A stretch of 64,000 nt of DNA, from contig BCIJ01000001.1 of NCBI GenBank assembly GCA_001599935.1, forward strand, positions 684,277 through 748,276. The letters run 5' to 3'. The notes under the pieces were generated by a model. That model saw only the letters and a program-made list of their open reading frames with translations, was not told where the DNA came from and made no database searches. A program made the position numbers and the translations under genes. Shown here one piece after another: positions 12,701 to 24,954 of this stretch (the first letter of the stretch is position 1; the number at the start of each line of letters is the position of its first letter). The DNA comes from Holtermannia corniformis (Eukaryota; Basidiomycota; Tremellomycetes; Holtermanniales).

Positions 12701-13701
12701 TTAATGGCGGCGAAGAAGTTCTCGAGCCGGAAGTCTCGTCGGCCGTCCTCATCGAGCGCAAGAACACCACCAAGTTGCGCAAGGCGCCTTCGCCAGACCG
12801 CTCGCCCCGTGTTGGTTCCAACGGCGGTGTGATCCTACCCTCCACGCAAGTGGAAGATCACTATGTTGGCCCCTCAACTGGCGGGGAAGTCGTATCAGGT
12901 CGAGACCGACCACTATCTGGTGCGCCGTTCTCAGCCCACAAACCTGTGATTGGACTGGGCATCGGTACTGCGCACTTGACAGAGCCCGAAGCAAGGCAGC
13001 GATCGGGTTCGACTGACCCTCAAGGTCGCTCGGATGATGGCTCGGGCGAAGGGGAGCAAGAGTTCTCGACACCAAACACGACGGTCTCGGGGCATGATGT
13101 TGGTGTACAAGTGGCAGAGAAACCTGTATCTCTGTCAGTCGACACTACACCGACAGCTGCCGCGGTCCAAACATTGCCGGAACCGTCGACCCACCCTGAC
13201 ATAGAATCAGAGCAACACTTGGCTCTGAAGGATCTCGTGCCCCTGCGAAGCTTGCTTGATCACGCAACATCGGCAAAGGAGTGCCGCTTGCTGCTGTCGG
13301 CCATCTTGTCGCAATGGGGCGTCCCGCATCTCGAGGAGGAAATCGTAACCACCCCAGAATCACGCGTCACTGCTTGGCTGCTTGCAGGGCGGGAAGGGCC
13401 CATTGAACAAGTCACCCCTGTCGCCAACGGCAACGGGGACACACCTAAACGACATTCCCCCGCCGAATCCGAACATCCTCTCATCGTTCCGTCCTCTACA
13501 CCTCCTACCAGCGACGACGACGACGTGAGGCGCTCGATGGATCGGAGCGACGAAGAGGTCCTGTCAGAGCTCACTGATGCTACTGGTTCGTTGAACGATC
13601 TCGACTTTGAAGTCGAAGGCGGTGGGGCGACTATCATTGCGAAGCGTCAGACCATGACGTTGATCAATACGGAGCTTGCCAGGCAAGCTGTGGTACAGTG
13701 A
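9798..13701 (+). CDS. Large Ser/Pro-rich conserved-looking protein, function unknown
   Basis: Six exons (9798-9813, 9867-10252, 10696-10823, 11007-11146, 11197-11714, 11764-13701) join in one frame to give 1,041 aa. Residues ~6-225 are helical and ordered (ALHYLNLLLDELVILLVHHA; later CEHILANVGRVVARDSS and DENIWGLFKGME). From ~226 on the chain is low-complexity Ser/Thr/Pro/Lys with basic patches (KPKRRKE, KKKSS) and phospho-acceptor-rich stretches. A second ordered block comes near the C-terminus (LVPLRSLLDHATSAKECRLL). No enzyme motif, signal peptide or membrane segment. I do not recognise the family; an ordered head plus disordered tail suggests a scaffold or regulator (inference). The second intron is unusually long (443 bp) and might hide another exon. 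Confidence 0.75.
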
Positions 13702-13875
13702 GAGAATCAAGAGGGCAAGCTGTACAGGGACAGTGGTAAACATGCGCGCCATCAATATAATCCGGAGGTGCTCGCTGGCAATGCATGTATATACAACCAC
13801 ATATGGCAACTATTCACACGACGCCCTCGAGAAATACAACGGGATCACGGACCGCACTTCAATCTGTCGTACGGG

Positions 13876-16800
13876 TTAGCCGATAAACTTTCGACTAATT
13901 GCTAGCTCACTTCTACTTTGTACATCCAGTGATGACTCCTTGACATCTTCCATATCTGTGTCGTATCGCACGACGCGGCCTCTTGACATTGTATCACGCG
14001 TAACAGTCGTACCAGAGCTATCGGTCCCGTCCGTGCTAGAGGCAGGCTGCGTCGACGCGACCGTCAACGTGCGGATCACGCTGGGAAAGTAGGGCGATTC
14101 AGCCTTGACGCCAACATCGTCGCTGCCTGCATGATTGGCCGCAGATGACCGCGAGCGTGAATGTAGGGTAGACTGAATGTCGAGCTCGACACCAGTCTCC
14201 CACTTTGTGACGGCACGGATCGGACCAGAGTAATGAGAATTGCCTTGTAGTGCGTCAGCGGATGAACTTTGCGGTGATGTATGAATGCACCATAGAACCA
14301 CCAAGTGATCCACGAAGCCAAGCACATGACGGTCATGATGATTGGACTCCAGCTGATGGTTTCTGCTATGCGTCAGTGAAGCAACCTACGCGTCGCGCGA
14401 TATACGCACTTGCAGTCACCGGTTTTGATGAAGGAAAGCTCATACACACCACGACGGCAACACCGTAGGCAGCACCGATAGCGCCGATTGGTTTACTGGG
14501 TCGAATGTGAGCGACGAACTTGGTTTGCAGCATGCGACGCAACCTACCTCCACTTGCGCAGTGACCACGACGTTCGACCTTCGACTTGTAGGTCCTTGCC
14601 TGACAACAGATACAACACAACGGGGATGATCTGCATGGTCAGCTCGAAGAACCAGCTTTACGGCCCGGATTACTCACATAGCCAACATAGCTGATAGAGC
14701 CCGCAGAAACCGCAATGAGCGAGTAGAGAATGCCCGACTGCGTCACGAGCAGCAAGCACAATGGTGCACTCAGACCAAGTACGATCCACGTCGCGATGTT
14801 TGGCAATTTCTGACGATTTGTGCGCTTGATCACGTCTGAAAATGGGAACGCATGATCCCGCGCCATGGCCCAGAGAAAACGTGAGGATGCTTGCAGTTGA
14901 GCGGTGATTTGGAAGATGAGAGCTAGAATAAGTAGGCACAGGACGGCGATGGCGCCGGGTTGCGAGAGGGACTGAGAGAGGATGTACCCAGCGGGGAAGT
15001 AGTGCGAGCTGGCTTCCCGCGCTGTCTCGGGGCTGACGGAAAGCAGCAGGAGGAAGATCGACTGCGAGCTGTCAGCCGCGAAGGCGATCAAGCCTACAGC
15101 ACAGCCAAGTGCTGCTGGCGATGCGAGCTTTGCGACTTACGACATAGCCGAAAGCGTAGGTCTGAAGCAAGGCCATCAGCATCAACGGCCTGCACGGCAG
15201 CGTTGCAGGAACTCACAGCCACAACAGACGCGACCATAGCATTCGGCACATTACGCGATGGATTCTGAGTTTCTTCCGACATACTACAAGGCGTGTCAGC
15301 CATTACTGATGAGCGAGGCAGCGACTGGCGCGTGACGATATGCACTCGACACCAGTTATGAGCCGGTGGTGGAGATGCTGATGACGCGCTATGGACAGCC
15401 GGCGATGAAAGAGACTTACTGTGCGGAAGCGTCGGCACCGCAAGCGATACTCGTGTATACCCAGCCGAGGATGTACACATACGGCTTGCTGTCCCACCCC
15501 GAGATTGTCTCAAAAGGCTGCTCGAACACGAACGACGGCGAGCTGAGCGTCCGTATCAGCCGATATACTTCGTTGAGATCCGACACTCACCGGTGCGCGT
15601 TTGTCGCGATCAAGGAGACACAAACGACGAACCACATTGCAAGAACATATAGTCCTGAGCAACCGTCAGCCCAGCGTGGATGGTGATGCTCGAGCAATTG
15701 CATACCCGCCGAAACCCAGAAACGGGGACTACGTCCCCAAGCGGTTGACCCGATTCCACCGGCAATCGCCAAGCAAGCCTGGCACCACGTCAGCCAGTTG
15801 ATGATCGGCGGTATCACAGCTTACAAGGTACATTAAGACCTGCTGCCATGCCTCGACGTGGTCGGGCTTATCAACGCCGAGCTGAATTGCGCCCGTGATG
15901 AGCTTTGTCAATTGCCAGGTAACTAGTACGATCTAATGTGCAATCGTAAGTAAGCCTTGCTTGTTCGAGTTGTTGCCCCTCTGCTTCCCGAGGGAAGCGC
16001 GAGAGGCTGTACACCGACACGTACGTTGCCAACGTGGCCTCCTAGGACAACACCACCCATAAGCCAAGCCCACCAGCGCTCGCCACCGACGCCTCCGCGC
16101 GCAGCTTTCCACGACCAAGAAGCCATTGCGCCCGCGACAGGATAGGCCGATGCTAATTCGGCCAGTGGCAAAGTGAGAAGGGTCGCAAAGAAGCCTGCCA
16201 GTGGCCACGCGACGAGGATCATGTCTATTCCAAGAGATCAGAACCACGCACATCGAGATGAAGGATTACTCACTTGGCCCACCATACTTGTACGTGCCAG
16301 CGACGGCAAAGATTGTGCCCTGCAGGCAGCCGATGTTGACCCAGCTGATGCTTAGACTGGACCAAAAGGTATAGTCTCGGCCGAGGACCTGTGAATAGCC
16401 GAGTTGGTTCAGACGCAAATCGTCGAGTTCCTTCTGGCTCAATGCACGCTTCCCGCGAGCAGTAGCAGACTTGACGCCTGATTCGAGGTCTGAGAATGTC
16501 GATGACGGCGTGGTGATGCTGTCTGGGGGTGGGGGTAATGGAACGGTCGAGACTGGGATCGAGTAGGATGCCGTCTGACCTGATGGGTGGTAGGGAAGTA
16601 GTTGAGCTGATGGATGCGAACTGAGTGTTTCTCTTGACGAGAGCAGTGTGAGCGGGAGTGAAGGCCTTGGCGAGAGCGGCTGAGTGTATGGGTTGGGAAT
16701 CGTTGGTTCGGCCTCGTCGGAAGATATGCCAAACGATCGAGACGCAAAAGCACCATCACCGCCAGAGAGCGTATTGTGCGGTGTCGGCGCCTCGTCCGAA

Positions 16801-16967
16801 GTCCACGACAGGCCCGTGTCCGTCCCGAGCGTGTACTCGGACTGTCCACCGGTCGACCCCGTAATCATGGTCGCCATCCCTGGCCTGAGCTGTGCAAACG
16901 CCATATCGTCGTTGACAGCTTTGTATCTCACCTCGCCCTCACCCTTCCCACTCGCACTCGCACGCAA
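13876..16967 (-). CDS. APC-superfamily amino-acid/GABA-type permease
   Basis: Plasma- or vacuolar-membrane transporter of amino acids, choline or GABA (Uga4/Hnm1 branch of the APC superfamily). It has a long hydrophilic Ser/Pro N-terminus of about 190 residues, then LNQLGYSQVLGRDYTFWSSL leading into TM1. Further segments include LAGFFATLLTLPLAELASAY with its PVAGAM turn, the TSIACGADASAHMSEET consensus stretch at the TM5-6 region, and FQITAQLQASSRFLWAMARD with FPFSDVIKRTN before TM9. The tail contains NSHYSGPIRAVTKWETG, which matches the family's GPI-x4-W feature. About a dozen exons, including one of only 21 bp (15142-15162). Substrate cannot be told from sequence. Its 3' end faces that of the previous gene, 174 bp apart. 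Confidence 0.88.
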
Positions 16968-18038
16968 AGTACCCGGTTGCTACTACGAGAAGTAGCCTGC
17001 TCTTTCCCTCTTCGCGCGGGGATGCCTGCCCGTGCTCGCCTGCCGATTGCCTGTTCCTGATCTCGGCGCTCGCTCGTGCTGTTACTCGGGCGCCATTGAC
17101 AGCCGCGAGTGCGTGGCAAAGCTGCCGGTTGAGACGCGAGCGATCGTCGCGATGTGCCTTCTTGGCCCCTTTGCTTGTGTGCTTGGGCCTGAGGGGCCGT
17201 CCTTTGACGTCCGTGCGCGGAACTGTCGAGGATAGCCGGGGAAAGGATACCCCTTGTGGCGGATGGCAAAGGCAGGGCAACGGCGGCGTAGAGTCCGAGG
17301 TAGACAACAGCTGCGATGAGCCAGAGCGCGGAAAGGCAAGGCGTTTGCTATCGTCTTGGCCGAACAGTCCCGTTTGCCGCTTAGGGCAATAAGCGCTTCA
17401 AGGCCCGGGATGCGGGGCTCGCCTTGCTGCTGTCTGTTGGCAACCATCAATTCCGGCAGCCTGGTATCGCCATGTTCGTGCGGTGAGCATGCATTTGGTA
17501 GTCAAACACCATGGTGGATATTGCAATGCAGTGGGAAGTCTATCGACAGCGAGGCCGCTGACTGGCTGCTCACAATGCAAAGGGTTGAGGTGCGCAAGCG
17601 CTATCCTCGCCTAAGCCTAGTTCAGTCGCGTGTTGTACGTAGGTAATGTTTCAATGTCTACTATCAACGTCAAGCAAGAGAGACGAATTGCTTGTTGGTT
17701 CGGTAAGAAGGATTTATGAATTGATCAGATTCATACGCTCTGAGGGAAAGAGGACACTGTCCGATTTCCCTTTCTTATATAGCTAATCTACGTTCTAAGA
17801 ATAAACATTTGCCACCGAAGGCTGGCAGCCTGCCTGGCCCGCGGCCTGGCAGTCAGCCTGGCAAGCGGCTTCGGCTTGGCTGACGGCTTGGCTGGCAGCC
17901 TGGCTGGCAGCCTGGCACTCGGCCTGGCCAGTGGCGCGCAGCGGCCGGGTGGCGAATCCTTTACACACAAGCTACGGAGAGTTTCCTCTCGATCGCAATG
18001 CAAAACGCTATCAGAACCCGATCACCTCACCACACCTC
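16968..18038. other. Intergenic region with repeat
   Basis: No supported gene: several overlapping open frames of 60-120 codons on both strands have no recognisable features. It includes the permease promoter and the CCTGGC-rich repeat described separately. Confidence 0.5.
17819..17935. repeat. Imperfect GGC(A/T)GCCTGGC tandem repeat
   Basis: Roughly ten degenerate copies of a 10-12 bp GC-rich unit built on GCCTGGC or GCTTGGC (for example GGCTGGCAGCCTGGCTGGCA near 17890). It lies just downstream of the isoaspartate methyltransferase gene (minus strand), so in its 3' flank. Confidence 0.75.
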
Positions 18039-19144
18039 CTACTCATGCCATTGGCGCTCACGATCCGTTAGCGGCACATACTGCATCATCAGCACCTGCC
18101 CTGCACTCTGCTCGTACAGCTTACGCACGCTAACACCGAACAGACATGTCTGCTTGACAGTCCCATCGGCAGCTTTGTCAACCTGCCAAACGGCTTGCGC
18201 CCCGCCATCGGGTCCGATTGGGATGAACATGCGGCCGGGGGACGCGAGCTGGTCGACCAGTGGCTGAGGGAGATGAGGAGCCGCCGCACCGACATGAATC
18301 GCGTCAAAGGGCGCTGTGTCAAGGAATCAGCCTGGAAACCTGATGACCTCCATGTTTCCTTGCGAACCATGTCCCGGCGAGCCTGCATATGTCAGCTCTT
18401 AGGTTCGGCTGGTGCGGAAGGTCGCTATCATACCTTTTCGACCGTCACCTTGCACGACATCGACCCCGCTCCACGCACCGCCCTCATCAACTTGGCTCAG
18501 ACCCAGCTTGAGCCCATCTCGCTCCATATTGCTCCTGCCAAGCTGAACCAGGCCGCCGACATGCTCAATGCCCAACACCAGCCCGCCAGGACAGAGATGA
18601 TGCAATATCGCCGTCACTGCCTTTGCATCAGCCACCAAGCAGCGCAGCTGGCTGACAGCCCGTCAAGTAGCTTCGCATGGTGGCGGTGACTCCCGTATCA
18701 GAAACAGAAAGAACGTACAATAACCCGAACCAGATCCAACGTCCAGAACCCTCTTCCCCGGGCCAACAAAAGGCAATAGGTTCTCAACGGCCGACGCGTG
18801 CATATGAGGCGCCGAGATAGTAGCGTTGTAGCCGATCAGCCTGAGCCATCAGCTTGCATGTCCTTCCTCGTTACCCAAGAAGCTGCGCACTGAGGTGAAT
18901 CACGGTACGCATCACCGGCATCGGGTACGTAGGCTCTTCTATCGACTTTGCGGAACGCCTGTTCGGTCTCGTGTAAGCAGCTGTTAGGGTGCGAGAGGGA
19001 CGTACAGCTGCGACCGTGTCTGACTGAAGGAGCTTGGCTTTCAACAACTTGTCGATCAGCTGTGTCACACTTCAGTCTCGTCCTCTAGAGTTCACGCCAG
19101 AAGCCGACCTCATCATTGGACCGGCCAGAGCATCGCCAGGCCAT
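18039..19144 (-). CDS. PCMT: Protein-L-isoaspartate O-methyltransferase
   Basis: Repairs age-damaged proteins by methylating L-isoaspartyl side chains with SAM; cytosolic. The N-terminus [12 protein letters not shown] is followed after an intron by [18 protein letters not shown] and [20 protein letters not shown], then [19 protein letters not shown], the family's signature. SAM motif I is [20 protein letters not shown], then [20 protein letters not shown], and finally [20 protein letters not shown] and [16 protein letters not shown]. It ends ...[10 protein letters not shown]. Seven or so short exons with CTGAC branch sites. Length (about 245 aa) is normal. The upstream SDR gene is in the same orientation, its stop 189 bp from this start. 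Confidence 0.93.
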
Positions 19145-19333
19145 CTTGTCACCACTCGCTCACTCTACGGATGATGACGGGTGGCAAATGTGGGATCGTC
19201 TGTGCCCGATCGCCGAGGGGGATCTGCTTCCGTCCTATGTGGCGGATGGGCCGCAGAGTGTGCTCGTGCATCTGAGCAAAGACCAACAGAGCCAATACAT
19301 CAAAGCTGTTCACTGGGACGACGATTCCACCAA

Positions 19334-20872
19334 TCAGGTAGCGAGCGACGCCGACGCCGTCTAGAGTGCATGCATCAGCGCCAGGCTATAGTAAGTCGAG
19401 TGATGTCGACGTACCAAGAGACGACCACCGTCGACGACAAGAGCTGAGAATAGCGTCACCACACCGTTGGGAGTATCTGTCACAGTACACTCACTAGCGT
19501 TGTTGAGGTAGCCTCCGGCTTGACTACCAAGAAGCAACGCTGGACCGGCAATCTCCGCAGGCTCGCCGCCACGACCTTTGCGCCACATCAGTCATGCTCT
19601 TACCTCGCAAGTATTCCCAGCTCACCAGCAGGGATCAGCTTGACAGCCGCAGCCGGCCCGTCGGCCAGGTGAGAACCTCCCGTGCTACCAGTCATCTCGG
19701 ATGGGAAGATGCCGGGTGAGATCGTGTTGACGCGAATCTTAAAGCTGTGTTCTGGTCAGCCCGTTGTTCTCCCGAAGCAGAAGGCGGTCTCGGTAGCCAC
19801 TCACGGGATGAGACGTCCAGCAAGCAGCGAGGCGAGATGGGCGGCTGAGCGGATCAGTGAAACGCCTCTCGGCGAATGGCACACGTACCGCCCGCCTTTG
19901 AGGCTCCGTACGTGACTGAACCCATCTTGCTATGCGCAGCATCAGCCTCACTAATGTCAGAAGCTAATCGTGTGACGTACCGCTGAACCGCGTATGCGGC
20001 GATTGACGCAATAATGATCACAGATGGCAACTTGGACTTTTCAAGTAGAGGCAAGAAAGCAACAGTCGTAAAATAAGGACCGGCGATGTTGACTGGAAGC
20101 TGTCAGATGCGTTATGAGCACGGGCGGAGATGGCTCACTCGAATTGGTGTAGTTGAAATCCTCACTAGAAGACCATCAGCCTAATCACCCCCGCAGATGT
20201 AACGGGACTTACTCCTCAACACCGTCCCAAAGCTGAGCTTTGACTTGCTCGGCTTCAAAGTCGTCAGAGTGATGGCGAGAGACACACTCGATTGTGACCC
20301 ACTGTCATCGGCGTTGGCCGCGTTCTTGCGAAAAGGCGCAAGCACACCGGCGCCGTTGATCAGTACGTCCACCTCGAGGATGATCAGCCCGCAGACTAAC
20401 TCGGCCACCGTTCATGAGCTCACGACAGACTCCTTCTCAGCAATCTTCTTGTAAAACTCCTGAACAGACGCCTTTGTCGACACATCGCCCTTGACGCTGA
20501 TCCTGTCAGCCGACCGACACATCTGATCACATCTGGCTCACGCAATGACCTCGCCCGACTTGCCGAGGCTTTTGACACTCTCGTTGATCTCCTTGGCAGT
20601 TGCTTCAATCACTTCCTGACGACGGCCAGTGATGTACACTTTGGCGCCATTGACGGCGTACGCGCTGGTGATGACTTTGCCAAGACCTGCTCTTCGTCAG
20701 CCATGTAATCGAGTGCCAGGTTCACAAGCATAGCGCACCAGTGCCGCCGCCAGTCACTACGACAACCTTGCATGCTCAGTCAGCTATGCTTGCCAGGCAT
20801 CCCCGGACCCACCTTGCCGGCGACGGAGAAGACGTTCTCATTCTGCAAATAGCTAAGATCTGAGTCGGACAT
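19334..20872 (-). CDS. Short-chain dehydrogenase/reductase (SDR)
   Basis: Classical NAD(P)-dependent SDR. It starts MSDSDLSYLQNENVFSVAGK, then after an intron the cofactor motif VVVVTGGGTGLGKVITSAYA, the NADP-favouring ITGRRQEV, a D-V segment (ISVKGDVSTKASV), and VDVLINGAGVLAPF in the NAG position. The catalytic region is VIIIASIAAYAVQR followed by VTYGASKAG (Tyr and Lys of YxxxK). The C-terminus is GGEPAEIAGPALLLGSQAGG and TLVVDGGRLL, typical of the family. At least nine small exons. The substrate is not predictable: fungal SDRs of this shape include peroxisomal, polyol and ketoreductase types. Confidence 0.85.
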
Positions 20873-21005
20873 GTTTGAGTTGATACCTGACAGTGAGGCC
20901 TAGCAGATCACTGATGCACGAAAGCCAGATGCATGTACGGCCAAGCTCCCGCCTTGCCGTCATCCGGGCCGAGCCCTAAATCCGCACGTGGTAGCCTCCC
21001 TCCGT

Positions 21006-22464
21006 CTATTCCCACAAACCGGTCGGCGCGTCCTGAATCTCTGCAAAAGCGGCCCGGATGGGCGTGACACTGATGTACTCCTTTGCGAGTGCCCACGCAT
21101 CGGACCACTCTGGTACACTGTCGACTGACGGGAAGACAAGTGGTGCAATGTCGGGTGCGAACCGGAACTTGAGTGGTTGTGGCAGTTCGCCGGGCCCAGA
21201 GTGGGGGTGATCTGGTGGTGTCGGTGTAGACGGACCTGAAGAGGGTGTATTGAGCGCTGCAGGTCCGGCTGCACTGGTTGAGGTTGTCTCTTCCCCTTGA
21301 GGCTGGTTGTTCGACGGCTTGGAAGCTGCCGGATCGTCGACGATACCGTCAGAAGGCTTCTCGTCGAGTCTTGTATGTGTCAGCTAAATATGAAAGAGAC
21401 TAGAATACTCACTGGACCGTCGGCGCAAACAACCGTCCATACGAGTTCCGCCATACAGTCGTCCACGCAACCTGACGTCGATCCTTCTCTAGCGCCGCCT
21501 CCACCAATGGCACATTCACCGTGTAGATCTGCACCTTGCCCGCACCGTCCTCGCCCCACGTCTTCCACAACTTCTCAACAACCTCAACCGCCACTTCGTT
21601 GGCAAGATGGATGGTACTGCTGGGTACCGGTCGCTTGACGACGCCGTATGAGATGGCAATGGCAGGAAGGTGCTTCTCGTGTAGCGTCGACTTGAGTGGG
21701 GATGGACCCGGACCCGGGACGGGGACTGAAGATGCTGCAGACAAAGCAGCACCGATGGTACCGGAAGACAGCGAGAAGGCTGTCGACGAATTGCGTCCAT
21801 CTGCATTTGATCAGCTTCGGTATACCAAAGCACTTCAACAAACGATTTGGACCCGAAAGTACAATGTCGATTTCGCCGGGATAGATATTGTGCAGGGCAA
21901 TGTTGGTGCACGTTGCAGGCGTCTGACAGGATGAGCACGCTTGTCACAAGATCTGCAGAGACCTACCCCATTCAATAGGATCCATTCCATGCTCTCGCCC
22001 TCTTTCAATGGTCTCCTCTTGGTTGTGATTTCGCCCTTCAACCCATCCGGTTCTATGATGAAGCGTCAGCTACAGACGTCTCTAGCACTGGCTTTGGAAG
22101 ACCAACCTAGTGGATAAAAGTATGAGCCGGAGATGATGTCGCTGATCGCAAAAGCCTTGCCAACCCTAACCGCGTCAGCTCGACGTACTCCTGCTCGAGT
22201 ACGCACCATGACTTTTGACAATCTGGGATCACGACTCGCACTTCCCATCCCAGAGTCTTGGTGAGCAGTTTGGCGAAGGAGTAAATGTTGGGAGACGAGT
22301 CAGAGGGAGGCCCATCANCGTTCTGTACATGTTAACGTCTGCTATAAGGATTATCCGTGACTTACGGTGAGGAGCGCGACGACATTGCGGCCGTATTGCG
22401 GCAGGCGCGAACACTGGGTGTCTGGGTCAACGGGCGGGAGAGCAGCACTGACGACGGCGGCCAT
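21006..22464 (-). CDS. SurE-like 5'/3'-nucleotidase or acid phosphatase
   Basis: Metal-dependent phosphohydrolase of the SurE fold. The first exon ends RNVVALLT; the next opens with the metal-binding N-D-D-G motif, one of whose Asp codons contains the unresolved base N at 22318 (GNT). Further family marks are HNIYPGEIDIVLSGPN and, across an intron, GRNSSTAFSLSSGTIGAALS, which match the SurE nucleophile and metal loops. A Pro/Ser linker and the C-terminal piece ISVTPIRAAFAEIQDAPTGL follow, resembling the 'sVTPl' ending of SurE proteins. About 390 aa. Yeast Pby1 pairs this domain with a tubulin-tyrosine-ligase domain; none is present here. Confidence 0.88.
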
Positions 22465-22732
22465 GTTGGGAGAGGTACCACTCGATACAACTTGTGTGAA
22501 CTCGACGGTCCGATCAGGTGTGGCCCTAGCACACGTGGCGAACCTGCACTGACGCCCTCAGACGCGGTCGCTTGGCGACATGACAGATGGCACACGGGAA
22601 TACATGATGGCACATGCTACAGATTACTACAACGAGCCCAGTAGGCATATGAGCGGCAGTGCTCGCGATTTCTGGGGATAATGAAGAATGCTTGCTGCAA
22701 TGCTGGATGTGTGACGGAAGTGTGAAGCGATG

Positions 22733-24518
22733 CTATGCGGCAACACCGCGGCTGCGGGTTACGCGATGTGAAGCCAGTATGGCTTTGGAGGGGAGCTTGG
22801 CGCCATCGGCGTCCCTTGACGGACTGAGGCCAGACCGGGTGCGAGGCTTCCGCGACCTCGTCGAGGACCGACCTTCTGGCGAAGGTGGCGATGTGCGGAT
22901 CTCGATCCGATCGAAAAGCATGGCCGTGTCATGTGCTGTCGTCTCGCCAGGGTGTGGTTTGCGGACACGCTCTAGCAGAGAGTCCTCGGATGCAGTCTTG
23001 CGCGGCGGAGTCTTGGACCCAGCACGCGATACGCCCGCTGAGCTGTCTGATGAGCCGCCCGAAGGGGAGGTCGAGGGAGTCAAGGACCGGTAGTTGTCTT
23101 CGGAGCGCAATGTAGGACGCGTACCACCGCTGCGACGCCGAGCTGCGATATTGACCGCAGTCTCCGAGGTGGCAGCAGGAACCATGTCCGAAACGATGCT
23201 GTGCTCGTCCGGCAAGTCGGATGAAGACGAGCAGGGACTCGTTTCGGGCGTAATGTCGACGACGTCCTCATCCAGCAATATCTCCACCGCTTGTTCCCAG
23301 TCCCCACGAGTGCGTTCGAGCACGGATGAAGCACGAGATGAAGTCACGGATGCTGGTGGCAAAGCTGACAGCACCCTCTGTAGCAAGCTCTCTTGCGATG
23401 TCTGGTTTGACGGCTCCGCGGGTGATTGACGGGCTTTACTGTGCGCCACGCACAGAACATCTGGAACTCTTGCACCGCCGTCATCGCTTCGGTCTTTGAC
23501 GCGAATGCTTGAGTAGTGCTCTGCCGATTCGTACAGTGCAACCCAAAGCAGGCTTGCACCTGGTATGGGTGCAGTCTGAGCATCGACCGGCGTCGTTGTG
23601 CTGTCTGACATGGCTGTGGTGCTTCGCGACCGTGTCCTAACGCAGCTCGGTGGCGATGCGCTTTCCGAGGTAGAGGCCGTTGTTGGATTCGATTCGTCGA
23701 ACCACGCAACAGTGTACGAGTTCTGCAATTTCGGTCAACACATGTAATTGTGCCACAAGTGACTTACAGTCGCCATAACGACACGGATCGAACGTTGATA
23801 CAAACGAGCAACAGCAAGTAGTTCAAGATAGCCTCCATACTCGGCTGAATCGAGTGAGCTGATGACCGCGACAAATCAAGCGACCTACTGCTGCGACGTT
23901 GTAGCGCAACGTATTGCTCCCATTTCAGATTCATGTCCGGGTCAAGGAAGACGGCAAACTCGGAGTGAGCCGCAAGATAGTCGCAGACCTGCAAACATTG
24001 GCATGACGCGCGTTCCTAGGACCGCCACACACCTGACGACGTAGGTCCGCGTGGTGGCTATCATTCCCATGGAGCTGATCGCTGATGGATCTGTGTGTGA
24101 TCGTAAGTTTGTGGACTGTTGAAGGGAGAGTTGCAACTGACCTGTACAGACAGTTGCCTGCAGGATCATCGACTTTGTCAGGTCCGAGATCGCCCGCGCG
24201 GGGTAGAAAACGCCACTTACCGTCACCCTTTACATCTTTCGCTCGTAGGCCAAGCCGGTCGAGCTCGTGTGCAACCGCTTGCTCTTCCTCCAGCAGGCTC
24301 TCAGGAGTAACAGTCGCATTATTCGTTGAGCGTGTAGCTCGTTTGCCTACATGCCGATAGTCAGCCCTTGATCAAAGCGATGACGCGGGCTACGCACGGC
24401 CGCCAACCAGCGAGGTTTGCCCCTTTCTGCCTGCTCTGATCTTGGTCCTTGTTCCCGCGTTGCCGTAGTCGTCCCCCTTGGCGAGCATTACCTGCCTCCG
24501 GGTGGCCGGGCGCCCCAT
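22733..24518 (-). CDS. OTU-family deubiquitinating cysteine protease
   Basis: Predicted ubiquitin-specific protease resembling the OTUD3 group. It begins MGRPATRRQ; a basic N-terminus leads to AVAHELDRLGLRAKDVKGDG and, across an intron, NCLYRSISDQLHGNDSHHAD, which is the OTU D-G-N-C-L catalytic cysteine box. Then VCDYLAAHSEFAVFLDP, EYGGYLELLAVARLYQRSIR (the GGxxEL/A region) and, late, ALYESAEHYSSIR with the catalytic His. The C-terminal half is Ser/Pro-rich and includes SVLERTRGDWEQAVEILLDE, which resembles a UBA/CUE-type ubiquitin-binding helix set (inference). One exon encodes only NCLY(R). The start shares a 436-bp divergent promoter with the chitinase gene. Confidence 0.88.
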
Positions 24519-24954
24519 GGTAGTGTGCTCTCTTGCTTGTGCCGATGCTGTCTATCCTTTTCCCGGTGTCATGCACGCGGCGCAAAAGGAAGAAGGTTGC
24601 TCACGTGATGATCCCCGCAAACTGCCACCCCTAATCCCGCGGCGTCGCAAGCAAAGGGGTCAAGTTGCGATAACGTTCCTTCCTTCCTTCTCCCTTTGTA
24701 CATCATGCTGTTGCATCGCCAGCAGCTCCGATGTCATGCATCGGTGACGATACACCGTGAAACTCGCCTGTAGGTGACGCGCAATATCCCTTGTCAATGC
24801 ACCTTTCTCTCGTTCGGGCCAAGGGGCAGCATGCATCTGTATAAGAGGCAGCTGCGCATGCCAACTCTGTTCCTCACAGCTAAGCTTTCCAGTCGATCTG
24901 GAAGCCTGCCGATAGCGCCGAGTCTACTGGAGTCTATACAAGCCGACCGAGTCA
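24519..24954. other. Divergent promoter OTU protease / chitinase
   Basis: No gene seen. It holds a CACGTG at 24602-24607, polypyrimidine tracts (24688-24702) and a TATA-like element annotated separately. Confidence 0.5.
24840..24845 (+). promoter_or_regulatory. TATA-like element of the chitinase gene
   Basis: TATAAG inside TGTATAAGAG, 110 bp upstream of the chitinase ATG, a normal distance for a regulated fungal promoter. It is the best TATA match in the interval. Confidence 0.45.

Noticed and set aside
16928..17450. Overlapping 100-120 codon ORFs on both strands upstream of the permease
   Set aside because: GC-rich open frames on both strands with no protein features; treated as promoter DNA.
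19116..19364. 82-codon plus-strand ORF across the PCMT start and SDR end
   Set aside because: Antisense to well-supported exons of both genes; no independent evidence.
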